Assembly: GCA_016932575.1 (NCBI GenBank)
Contig: JAFGCO010000018.1
Coordinates: 1 to 64,000 of the forward strand
Origin: a bacterium
Lineage (GTDB): Bacteria; Zhuqueibacterota; QNDG01; JAFGCO01
Direction of reading: 5' to 3'
Length of the DNA stretch: 64,000 nucleotides
Below are positions 9,103 through 18,900 of the stretch, one piece after another (position 1 is the stretch's first letter; every line of letters starts with the position of its first letter). The notes below the pieces were generated by a model. It was not told the origin of the DNA and searched no databases. It was given only the letters and a program-made list of their open reading frames with translations. The translations under genes and the position numbers were made by a program.

Positions 9103-9118
9103 TGGCAAAGTAATTGCT
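9103..9118 (+). promoter_or_regulatory. Sigma-54 (-24/-12) promoter of the activator gene
   Basis: 9103-9118 reads TGGCAAAGTAATTGCT: TGGCA, then TTGCT at the exact sigma-54 spacing. Transcription would begin near 9129, about 107 bases before the ATG at 9236. The gene encodes a sigma-54 activator, so autoregulation is likely. The rest of 8563-9235 is AT-rich with no gene. Confidence 0.8.
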
Positions 9119-9235
9119 TCTCTGTTTAACAAATAATAAATCATAAAAAATGATGATTGCATTTATAATGACATTTTTGTAATTTCAAAAAGGCTTGATA
9201 CAGAATTGTTTTCATTATATCCAAAGGATCTGTTT

Positions 9236-10795
9236 ATGGCAACCTCAAAACAAAAAAAAAACAGTGAGGATTCTTCTAATCAGAAAAAAATATCTCTTCT
9301 GGTTGAAATCAATCATGCAATCAGCCGGACTCTGGATTTAAAAGAATCCCTGCAGGCGACACTTGCTATCCTGGAAAATGGATATCATATTAAATCCGGA
9401 GCAATTTTCCTGATCAATGAAGACAATCACTCGTTATCTATGGCAGCTTCAATCGGCTACCGAACGGATGTTGCAAAGACCGAATACAGATACGGAGAGG
9501 GGCTGACGGGACGTGTGGCTGAGACAGGAAAACCCATAATCATTCCCCAGGTGAGCAAGGAACCCCTGTTTTTAAATCGTATGAGCTCATGGGAACCCGA
9601 TAAAGACCGGGAACAAACGTTCATTGGAATTCCCATTGCACTGGATTACCGAACATTAGGGGTTTTGATTGTGAACCTCATTTATCGAAGTAATCGTGAC
9701 TATGAGGCAGATAAAAAATTTATGCTTTTAGTCGCTTCAGCTCTTCTGCAGCCCATTCGTGTCAAACATGTGATCGAACAAGAGCGACAAAAATTAATGG
9801 ATCAAAATGTACTGCTCAAGCAAAAACTGCATGAAGAATTCAGTTTTCACAATATCATTGGCAACAGCCACGAGATGCGTGATGTTTATGAACAGGTAGC
9901 TCAGGTCGCCCGAACCAATACAACAGTGTTGCTCCGTGGAGAATCCGGTACCGGAAAAGAGCTCATTGCAGAGGCCATTCATTATAATTCCACACGCAGC
10001 GAGGCGCCGTTTATCCGGGTGAATTGCGCAGCAATTCCGGAAAACCTGATTGAATCGGAATTTTTTGGATATGAAAAAGGGGCCTTTACCGGTGCGGTTG
10101 CCCGCAAAAAGGGTCGTTTTGAACTGTCGAATAACGGAACCATTTTTTTGGATGAAGTTGGTGATCTGAGTCCAATGACACAAATTAAACTGCTGCGTGT
10201 CTTACAGGAGCAGCAATTTGAACGGGTGGGGGGCACAGAAACAATTACTGTGGATATCCGGGTTATCGCGGCGACAAATTCGGATCTGGAATCATTAATG
10301 GATGCCGCTAAATTCAGGGAAGATCTTTATTACCGGTTGAATGTTTTTTCAATTTTTCTGCCACCCCTCCGGGAACGAAAAACAGATATCCTTTTATTGG
10401 CAGATCATTTCATGCTGAAGTACGGCCGCCAGCATGGAAAACCGGTCAAACGCATTTCCACACCTGCTATTGACATGTTGATGCGCTACCACTGGCCGGG
10501 CAATGTCCGAGAGCTTGAGAACTGTATAGAACGCGCTGTATTGGTATGTGACGATCAGGTTATTCACAGCTATCATCTGCCACCGACCTTACAAACAGCC
10601 GAAAGCAGCAATACATTAAACCGTATGTCTCTCACCAGTACGGTGGCTGCATATGAAAAAGAACTGATCCAGGACGCCCTGAAAACCACGAGAGGCAATC
10701 AGGCAAAAGCCGCCAGGTTACTGGATATAACAGAGCGAATTATCGGTTATAAAATTAAAAATTACGGCATTGACGTAAAACGGTTTAAAGAGTAA
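9236..10795 (+). CDS. Sigma-54-dependent transcriptional activator, GAF-AAA+-Fis HTH (NifA-like)
   Basis: A 519-residue regulator. I chose the ATG at 9236 because AAAGGA lies 7 bases upstream; an in-frame TTG at 9206 has no such site. Residues about 20-165 form a GAF sensor domain ([20 protein letters not shown]), as in NifA and related regulators, without a receiver domain. The central AAA+ domain has Walker A GESGTGKE (about 236-243), the sigma-54-contacting GAFTGA loop (about 282) and Walker [11 protein letters not shown]. The C-terminal Fis-type helix-turn-helix is [20 protein letters not shown]. It would hydrolyse ATP to open sigma-54 holoenzyme promoters, most simply those of glnA and itself. 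The GAF ligand is unknown. No nif genes are in view, so calling it nifA would be unsupported. Confidence 0.93.
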   Translation: MATSKQKKNSEDSSNQKKISLLVEINHAISRTLDLKESLQATLAILENGYHIKSGAIFLINEDNHSLSMAASIGYRTDVAKTEYRYGEGLTGRVAETGKPIIIPQVSKEPLFLNRMSSWEPDKDREQTFIGIPIALDYRTLGVLIVNLIYRSNRDYEADKKFMLLVASALLQPIRVKHVIEQERQKLMDQNVLLKQKLHEEFSFHNIIGNSHEMRDVYEQVAQVARTNTTVLLRGESGTGKELIAEAIHYNSTRSEAPFIRVNCAAIPENLIESEFFGYEKGAFTGAVARKKGRFELSNNGTIFLDEVGDLSPMTQIKLLRVLQEQQFERVGGTETITVDIRVIAATNSDLESLMDAAKFREDLYYRLNVFSIFLPPLRERKTDILLLADHFMLKYGRQHGKPVKRISTPAIDMLMRYHWPGNVRELENCIERAVLVCDDQVIHSYHLPPTLQTAESSNTLNRMSLTSTVAAYEKELIQDALKTTRGNQAKAARLLDITERIIGYKIKNYGIDVKRFKE

Positions 10796-10798
10796 TCA

Positions 10799-10824
10799 AA
10801 CGGGGCGCTTTTAAGCGCCCCGTT
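10799..10824. terminator. Terminator hairpin between convergent genes
   Basis: AACGGGGCGCTT (10799-10810) and AAGCGCCCCGTT (10813-10824) form a perfect 12-bp stem immediately after the activator stop. There is only a short T-run, but the stem is very stable and lies between two convergent genes, so it can act in both directions. Confidence 0.8.
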
Positions 10825-10860
10825 AAGTGTGGAATGAGAGGGAAACGAAGTCTGTGCGGT

Positions 10861-11262
10861 CTAGTCCAGATTCATTGCGTATGTATTGGCGTAAATTGCC
10901 TGCTGCAGTCGCTGATAAAAATCAATGGATACTTCTCTTGGTATAACCTTTACCTTCTGATTCAGTTTCGTATCTTTAAGATACACCAGTGTCAATCCTG
11001 CATAAGCCCTCACAAGAGAGTTTTCATCTTTCCGAGCTGCTTTTTGCAGAATTTTTTCCACACCTTTTGTGGACATTTCAGGAAAACGGGATTTCATCTC
11101 CGCAATCCGGAAAATTGCATTGCATCGCAATCCGATATTGTCCGATTTGACACCCCGAATATACATGGCCTTTGCTGTCGAGAGCTTCGCCTGACTTATT
11201 TCAGATGCATTAATTGCCAATACTGAAATCAATACGGTTAAAATAATCATCAAACGTTTCAT
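10861..11262 (-). CDS. Small exported protein of unknown function
   Basis: A 133-residue protein with a signal peptide (MKRLMIILTVLISVLAINAS). The mature part is helical (LRCNAIFRIAEMKSRFPEM, VRAYAGLTLVYLKDTKLNQK) and resembles a pair of HEAT-like helical repeats, the kind used for protein contacts. No family was recognised. The ATG at 11262 has GGAGGTG at good spacing; the overlapping upstream GTG is less likely. It is a single-gene unit, convergent with the sigma-54 activator. Confidence 0.7.
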   Translation of the reverse strand: MKRLMIILTVLISVLAINASEISQAKLSTAKAMYIRGVKSDNIGLRCNAIFRIAEMKSRFPEMSTKGVEKILQKAARKDENSLVRAYAGLTLVYLKDTKLNQKVKVIPREVSIDFYQRLQQAIYANTYAMNLD

Positions 11263-11274
11263 CACTCACCTCCG

Positions 11275-11778
11275 TTTTGGTTGTTTTCTGTGTGTCTGAT
11301 TCTGTTTACTGGTTTAGACAGCCGGAGGTTGTCAAACGCTTGTTAAAGAATGTCAAATATTGTCAGCAGAAAGTCATGAAAATGATTATCCAGATTCACT
11401 GTGATATAACAACAAGGAAAAATCAGCAAAGTCCGTTGTATCAGGTTGATAAAAATACTTGCTTTTGATGAACCACTCAGATAAATTTAACAATTGGCTT
11501 CTATCTTCCAGGCACAATTACTTTTCATATTGGATTGATCGAGAATTTACTGTAAAGCACATGAGAACAGTCGTAAATTTTCTTTTATCGTTCTTAGAAA
11601 ACCAATATTAAAACCAGGGCTCCAGGTAAATTCAAAATCGTCTGATGCATGATTCAGTCAATTAAAAAAGTCAGTCAGATTAAAGAGAAGATTAATGAGA
11701 TTGGCAACTCGAAAAAAAGATTCAGCTATGGTGGATAATCCATGATGTTATTTTTATACTTAAAAACCGGAAATTTTC
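11275..11778. other. Intergenic region upstream of the CHAT gene, no gene seen
   Basis: About 500 AT-rich bases between divergent genes. TTGTCA-like hexamers recur at 11329-11365 (GTCAAA twice, then GTCAG). No sigma-54 site or palindrome stands out and no supportable small gene was found. Confidence 0.4.
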
Positions 11779-14700
11779 ATGTTAAAAACCAAGTTAAACA
11801 TAAGACAAGTACGGGACCAAATATATATATACCTGAATGGGTTTCTTAGACCATTTTTAACTGGATTTATACTTTACTTCGGTTTTTTCATCCCACTTTC
11901 TCTTAAATCATCAGAAGACCTTATCCCAAATATATATTACCAGGCTTTGCGATATATGGCTGCACAAAATTACGATGAAGCGATCAATCAATTAACGGCA
12001 CTGATTCAGACATCACCCGGATTTTTAAAAGCTTATATTAAAATTGCAGAAGCTTATCAAGGAAAAAATGAATTGGATCGGGGACTCAATTTCTTTACCA
12101 CATTGGCTGAAACAGCTCCCCATAATCCTTACGTTTACCAAGGATTGGGACTGATCTTCAAAGCAAAAAACAACTATCAGAAAGCCATCGAATATTACCA
12201 CCGTACAATTCAATTGGATCCAGAAAATTATTCAGCCTATAAAGAGTTGATAGATACCTATAACCAGATGGAAAAACTGGAAGATGGCGCAGATGACATC
12301 AAGAATATGATTCAATCCGATTCAAAGAATCCGACTGTTTATTACGCTCTGGGATATTACTATCAGGTAAAAAGGAATTTCATTAAAGGATTGGAGAATC
12401 TGAATAAGGCCATGGAACTTCATGGTAATCCCATGGAAATAAATCAAATAAAGGGAGCCATTCAATATTTCTGTGGAGAATATCAAAATCTTTTAAATCT
12501 GTCAGAAAAAAGCCTGCAATTGGCTATGATAAAAAATGATCTGGAATTCCAGTGCGTTTTTTCAGGATATCTGGGTCTTGCTTATCTTTATTTATCAGAC
12601 GATTCCACAGCAATTCAATATTGTACACAGTCACTCATATTGTCCAGGGAACTGGGAGACAGACCAAAAGAGGTCTCGAATCTGATCAATATCGGAATGG
12701 CCTATCAATCTCAGATGGCAACGCAATCTGCCCTGGACTATTTTCACGAGGCACTGCAAAAGTCGCTTCTGATCGGAGACATCAGAAAAGTGGGTGTCCT
12801 GTATTGTGACATCGGCTACGCCTATTCATTAATCGGTGATTATGCATGCGCATTGGAATTCTATAAGAAGCTACTGGATCTGTTAAAGGATACAGATGAT
12901 GTCTATCTGGAATGTATCGGATATAACAGCATTGGATATACCTATTGGGAATTGGGAGATTATACAAAGGCCATCGAGTATGGAGAACTCGGTATTCAGA
13001 GCGCTCAAAAAATGGGGAATAAGCTATTTCAGACAAGGAATATTGTCGTGGTGGGACTTGCATATTCCAATCTGGGTAAGTATATAGAATCTCTGAACTG
13101 TTTTCACAAAGGATTGGAATTGGCCAGAGATCAGGAAAATTTGTACTGGCAAGGAATCTGCCTAGGCAATATCGGGATGGTCTATGATATATTGGGAAAT
13201 CCTGTCAGATCACTGGAATGTTATCATCGGGCCATTGAAATTGCCAAAACCTTTGAGAATAAGAATGAAATCGGGAGGGCTCTGAACAACATCGGGAATC
13301 TCTATTATTATTCCATCTGTAACTACGATTCGGCTTATATTTATTATAAACAGGCACTTCAAATAGCAGAAGAAACAGACAACCTTCGATATCAAGTGGA
13401 TTTTCTAGGCAACATTGGATGTTATTTTATCTTAAAGGGTGAATATGAATCCGCTGAAAAATATCTGAACAAAGCTTTGAAGACTGCAGAGGAACTTCAC
13501 TATCATCGCGGAAAGGCCAATCAGCATTTGAATTTGGGAAATTTACATTTGGACATGAAGCGATTCACAACCGCCCACCAAGATTTTAGAACGGCGCTTG
13601 AAATCGGGCAACAAATCAGCGAGCAGGAAATTGTATGGCAAGCCCAGGAGGGAATCGCCTCTGTATATCAAAAACAGAGAAAATACAAGAATTCGGTTGA
13701 TCATTATCAACTGGCAATCACGGCCATTGAAAATATACGAACGACACTCATCATCGATGAATTACGGATTGGTTTTTTCAGAACCAAGATTCAGATTTAC
13801 GAGCACTTCATTCAATTGTTGGCAAAATTACACGAACAATACCCATCACAAGGGTACGATAAAAAGGCTTTCCACTATGCTGAAAGGGCAAAAGCAAGAT
13901 CATTTCTCGATATCGCAGCCCATGAGAAAGAATTTCATCATTTAAAGGAGATTCCGCCTGATTTCAGAGAGCATTTTCTTGTCAATCAAAAGGAACTCTT
14001 GATCAAACATACTGCCTTGTCAAAGGAGTTGCAAAAAACCAGGGATGCTCACGATAAAAACCGAATTTTCTTATTGGAAAATGAGATCGAGGCTCTAGAG
14101 AGAGAGAAAGCGGGTCTGATCAAAGAAATGAAAGAGAAATCCCCCGATTTCTACCAATGGTCACACCCGAAAATATTACACGTGGATGATGTACAAATTG
14201 ATGTGCTCGATAAAAAGCAATGTTTGATTGAATACTTTGTGGCTCAAGAAAATCTCTTTGTATGGTTAATAACAAAGGATTGTTTTATTTTTAAAACAGT
14301 TCATTTGACTAAAAACGAACTTAAGTCAAAACTGACACAAATCAGCCCCCTGTTTATTAAAGAAAAATCAGACGCTTTGGACAGTCAAATCGATCATCGA
14401 TGGGCCCATATCAGACCTGATATGCTTCATGCGCTGTACCAACTCCTGTTGGAAAAACCTGCAGGCGATTTTCTTCGGGCGGGTGTTGAATTAATTATTG
14501 TCCCAGACGACATGCTTTTTTATTTTCCATTTGAAATGCTCGTTCGAAAAATGAATACACAAAATATCCAATATCTTGCTGAAGTGTATCCTGTCTCTTA
14601 TACTTCATCAGCCAGTCTGCTTCATCCTGAACTTCGAAAAGCCACGCATGCTGAAAATGGTTTGCTGGCTTTCGGAAATCCCGATGTGACCAACGAACAG

Positions 14701-15330
14701 CCCAAAGGAATACTGGACTGGATTCGTTCACTGGCCAGCTACAAACCGATTCTAAGAGGCAATCGATTGGCACCTCTTCCCTACGCCGAAGCCGAGGTAA
14801 AAGAAATTGCCAATCTGTTCGAGGCGTCTGAAGTTTATACAGGTCAAAAGGCGACAGAGGCCAATTTTAAACAACAGGCAGATAAGTACCGTTTTATTCA
14901 TCTGGCCACCCACCATATAATTTCAGATCAGCAACCAATGTACTCAAAAATCATACTGGCGCAAACAGACGATGACAAAGAAGACGGCTATCTCCAGACG
15001 TATGAGATTTACAATCTGGACCTGAATGCTGATCTTGTTTCATTAAGCGGATGCAATACAGGATTGGGACAACTGGCTCGCGGTGAGGGATTAATTGGAA
15101 TGACCCGGGCGTTTCTCTACGCGGGAGTTCGCCACCTTGTCGTCAGCCTCTGGCCGGTTGAAGACGCGTCGACTTCCGTGTTCATGGTCCATTTCTACCA
15201 ATATCTGAAATCCGGATTGAAAACAAACGTAGCCCTGCAAAAGGCGAAAATCGATTTTATTGATTCAGAGGATACCGAAAGCAATCCATTTTACTGGGCT
15301 CCTTTTGTACTGATTGGAAATCCGGAGTAG
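11779..15330 (+). CDS. Exported or membrane-anchored TPR-CHAT protein (caspase-like peptidase)
   Basis: A 1183-residue protein. A hydrophobic segment at about 22-45 (FLTGFILYFGFFIPLSL) suggests export or an N-terminal anchor. Residues about 50-650 are a long TPR array: first canonical 34-residue repeats (YQKAIEYYHRTIQLDPENYS), then 40-residue kinesin-light-chain-like repeats. A coiled coil is likely near 730-790. The C-terminal about 320 residues are a CHAT domain of the caspase clan, with the catalytic pair intact: His1045 in HLATHH and Cys1092 in LSGCNTG. CHAT proteins such as separase relatives and Csx29 cleave specific protein partners. The usual Gly after the catalytic His is His here. 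The start has no strong ribosome binding site. Neighbours are secreted proteins and a sigma/anti-sigma pair 7-9 kb downstream. The substrate is unknown. Confidence 0.9.
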   Translation: MLKTKLNIRQVRDQIYIYLNGFLRPFLTGFILYFGFFIPLSLKSSEDLIPNIYYQALRYMAAQNYDEAINQLTALIQTSPGFLKAYIKIAEAYQGKNELDRGLNFFTTLAETAPHNPYVYQGLGLIFKAKNNYQKAIEYYHRTIQLDPENYSAYKELIDTYNQMEKLEDGADDIKNMIQSDSKNPTVYYALGYYYQVKRNFIKGLENLNKAMELHGNPMEINQIKGAIQYFCGEYQNLLNLSEKSLQLAMIKNDLEFQCVFSGYLGLAYLYLSDDSTAIQYCTQSLILSRELGDRPKEVSNLINIGMAYQSQMATQSALDYFHEALQKSLLIGDIRKVGVLYCDIGYAYSLIGDYACALEFYKKLLDLLKDTDDVYLECIGYNSIGYTYWELGDYTKAIEYGELGIQSAQKMGNKLFQTRNIVVVGLAYSNLGKYIESLNCFHKGLELARDQENLYWQGICLGNIGMVYDILGNPVRSLECYHRAIEIAKTFENKNEIGRALNNIGNLYYYSICNYDSAYIYYKQALQIAEETDNLRYQVDFLGNIGCYFILKGEYESAEKYLNKALKTAEELHYHRGKANQHLNLGNLHLDMKRFTTAHQDFRTALEIGQQISEQEIVWQAQEGIASVYQKQRKYKNSVDHYQLAITAIENIRTTLIIDELRIGFFRTKIQIYEHFIQLLAKLHEQYPSQGYDKKAFHYAERAKARSFLDIAAHEKEFHHLKEIPPDFREHFLVNQKELLIKHTALSKELQKTRDAHDKNRIFLLENEIEALEREKAGLIKEMKEKSPDFYQWSHPKILHVDDVQIDVLDKKQCLIEYFVAQENLFVWLITKDCFIFKTVHLTKNELKSKLTQISPLFIKEKSDALDSQIDHRWAHIRPDMLHALYQLLLEKPAGDFLRAGVELIIVPDDMLFYFPFEMLVRKMNTQNIQYLAEVYPVSYTSSASLLHPELRKATHAENGLLAFGNPDVTNEQPKGILDWIRSLASYKPILRGNRLAPLPYAEAEVKEIANLFEASEVYTGQKATEANFKQQADKYRFIHLATHHIISDQQPMYSKIILAQTDDDKEDGYLQTYEIYNLDLNADLVSLSGCNTGLGQLARGEGLIGMTRAFLYAGVRHLVVSLWPVEDASTSVFMVHFYQYLKSGLKTNVALQKAKIDFIDSEDTESNPFYWAPFVLIGNPE

Positions 15331-15936
15331 CATGAACCGAGATATACTGCATTTTTCCGAACATCCTATGGGAGGAACATCAAAGAAGCAAAAATCCGCC
15401 TTCATTGATACCACCGGCACACGAACAAGCATCCGCATTTCTGTGGTAGGATGACCACAAATCCCACCCTTAAAAAAACCATCGTGTATTGTCATCCATG
15501 AAATATTTCTTATGTAATCTTTTGAATCTGTTCGTAATCCTATTGGGAAGATTCTCTCAATATTTCGTTCGATAAAGTCGGACAATTCGATCAACTGGGC
15601 ATTTCAGCATCAACATGACAATGGCATAAAAATAGGATTGTGGTTTTGTATATTCCTAGCTTTCAGTTGGCGTCTTCGTTCTTTGGTTCTGGCTCAGGAA
15701 TTCAACTTTGATGACAGAGCACTCCGGAATGCATCCTATCTGTTCAATTTTATACATGAAGAGATCAGATCGGCAAACCATTCCACGCCGGAGAATTCAC
15801 TGCTAGGATAAAACAATTCTGATGAAATAGACATGGAGGATGTTTATATTCCCATTCTTCTCCTTAATTCACAATTTTTGATCTCGTAACATGCGCGTTC
15901 CGGTTTGTCATTGTACTATCTTGTGAGGGATAAATC
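15331..15936. other. Intergenic region, possible remnant or tiny membrane ORF
   Basis: 606 bases with no confident gene. One plus-strand frame is open to a stop at 15809-15811. From a TTG at 15638 it would encode 57 residues with a hydrophobic start (WFCIFLAFSW) and a polar tail (EFNFDDRALRNASYLFNF). There is no ATG or ribosome binding site, so it may be a decayed gene end. A minus-strand frame reaching into the CHAT gene looks spurious. GAGGGA before 15937 serves the next gene. Confidence 0.35.
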
Positions 15937-18900
15937 ATGCAAGCAAGAAATCCGTTTTTCAGGGCTGTTGGAACGATCCTGTTCTGTATGGCCATCGCAA
16001 CACATCTCTTTTCACAATCATACAATTTGACCGGCAAAGTCTACTGCGGAGATCCGGGTGTGGAACCGCCCGGATCCACACCCATTCAAGAGGTAACTGT
16101 CAAACTACACGGAGCCAACGATTCGGGTTTACCGGTGCAACTGATTGACCAAAAGAAAACCGACAGCAACGGCTGGTATTCACTGACTGTGAATACCCAG
16201 ACATATGCCTATGATTTTTACATCATCGAGGAGGTTAACAAAAGCGGATACACTTCCATGGACGCGTCGTCCGTGGGCGGAAGCAAACTCACGAATGACC
16301 GGATCGAATACACCTACTTGCAGCTGGTGAACGGAGACAAATCGGGGAACAAGTTCTGGGACAAGATGAATGCTCCGGACATGAAGGTATCCTGGAAGGG
16401 CCACGTGATCAGCGACGGAAGTACCACACCCTCTTCGTCCAACGGCACGCATTTCGGGTCAATAAATATCTCAGCGGGACACGTCAACAGAACCTACACC
16501 ATTCAAAACAGCGGCACCTCGGCACTGACACTCGGCAGCGTGACAATTTCCGGCTCCGGCGATTTCACAGTTCCCTCACAGCCGATATCCCCGGTGGCGC
16601 CGGGCGCCTCCACGACTTTCATTGTTCGTTTCAATCCCAGCGCATCTGGCACACGGTCGGCCACCATCAACATTCCCAACAACTCTTCAAAAAATCCCTA
16701 CGATTTTACTGTTCGAGGGGCAGGCACCACGACATCTGTTTCCGCCCCGGAGATCGACGTCAGGGGAAACGACATCTCCATCCCCAACGGGGATGCCACG
16801 CCTGAACTTGCCGACGGAACCGACATGGGCGTTTGTGTGATCGGATCCGGACCCGTTTCCGTTTCATCGGCGTTCTCCATTCACAACGTGGGCTCGGACA
16901 CCCTTCTCTTCATTGGTTTAGAATTCTCCCAGACTGGTTGGCCCAAACCGGGCGGGCTATACAATGCCAATGTGGGCGCCACATATCATCCCGCGACTTC
17001 TACACCGATCCTTCCCGGCGATTCTGTCCATATCGTAATCGTTTTTACAGTTTACGCCGCAGGCACGTACATCTCGGAACTGATCCTCCTGAACAGCGAT
17101 GCGGATGAAAATCCTTACTACTTCAGTTTCCAGGTCACAGGAATCGAAGAAGAGGTGCAGGCCGAATTCGATTTCGGCGATGCGCCCGAGGATGCGGGAA
17201 GGGGATATTTTTATCCCACAACACTGGCCAGCAACGGCGCCCGCCACCGGATTGTGCGGAACGGCCCCTGGCTGGGTTCTGTTTCCTTTAATTTTCAGAA
17301 ACCGGATGCCGAGACAGACGGTCAGCCGGATTTGGATGCACAGGGTGATGATAAAACCGATCGCTGTGATGAGTGCAGTTGTTGTGGCGGCTATCTGATC
17401 CGTGGTGTTCCGCATGATATTCAGGTGGATGTCGGTTCCGGAGGAATTGTGGAGGTTTGGCTGGATATCGACTGTGACGGGAACTGGCAGCATCCTGCCG
17501 AGCAAATCTACTCGGGATACCTGTCCGCAGGCTATTATAAAGTGAATGTCGCTTTGCCAAATTCTGTGGAGCCGGGAGTGACTTATTTACGTGCTCGCAT
17601 CAGCACAGCCGGCGGTCTGACACCCGAAGGACCGGCCGAGGATGGTGAGGTTGTGGATGAAAAAATTACAATTTATGAAGCGGATTTCGGAGACGCACCC
17701 GATTCCTATGGAACACGACTACCCGGTTTCAATTATTTTATCATTGACAAGGATTTGGTGATGTTCGGCAACAGCATCGATGGAGAACCGGACGGACAGC
17801 CGGGCCCCCTCGCAGATGGCGACGATACAAACGGAATCAGCGATGAAGACGGCATCAAGTTTCTGACACCGCTTGTGCCCGGTCAAACCGCACTGGTCGA
17901 AATCACCTGTACCACAAAGCCCAAGTTCCCCTGTCATTTTGATGGTTATCTTGACTTTCATGCAGACGGGCATTTTGATATATATGACCATCTCTTCAGC
18001 TTTGGACATTTTACACCGAGCGCACAGACTGTGTATATCAAAAGTTTCACAGTGCCGGACATCCCGATGGAAGGGAAGTCAACCGTGGACGGGCCGACCT
18101 ATGCCCGCTTTCGTATTCGGGGAGGTGCCTGGGATTGGGGTGAAATCGAGGATTACAGGGTCATCATCGGCGAAAGTGCAATGCGCGACTATGGCGATGC
18201 GCCCCTATCATATGGCGATGCCTGGCATACACCGGGTCTGGTCTGGCTGGGAGATCAGACCGACATACCCGACACGGAAACGGGGACACAGGACAAACCC
18301 CCTGGACTGGGTGATGACAATGACGGTAACGACGACGAGGAGGGCCTATCGATCTCCGGCGGGGCGCTGGTGAAGCACAGCACCAATTACGATATCATTA
18401 CACAGAAAATCACATTAGCTCCCAATGCACCATCAAGTAATCTATACCTCTATTTTTGGATTGATTACAATCAGGATGGAGACTTTATGGATACCGACGA
18501 ATTGTTAGCAGGTCTAGATTTAACTGTATTATATCCAAGTTTGCCAAAATTGACAACGATTAATGTGAATCTTTACATGAATATTCCTTCTCATGCCATG
18601 ACTGGAAAAACATTCATGCGTATTCGGCTTTATCAGGACTACATGGGGATGGCTTCACCAACAGGAGATGGCGGGGTCGGAGAAGTAAGTGACCAAGAAG
18701 TCGAAATAGTCGATGAAGGCAAGACCCTGCCGCCGGGTTGCATCATACGCGGATACAAGTGGAACGATCTCAATGGCAATGGCCAGTGGGACAATCTGGG
18801 CACTCCTGTCGAACCGCCCATAGAAAACTGGACGATCTGGCTGGATACGAATCAGGATGGCAAAGCGGATATCACAACTCAGACAAACAGTCAAGGCCTC

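Noticed and set aside
9236-10795. True nitrogenase regulator nifA
   Set aside because: The domain order fits, but no nif genes or NifA binding sites are in the window.
15265-15594. 109-codon minus-strand frame after the CHAT gene
   Set aside because: TTG start without ribosome binding site, overlaps the CHAT coding end, no recognisable domain.
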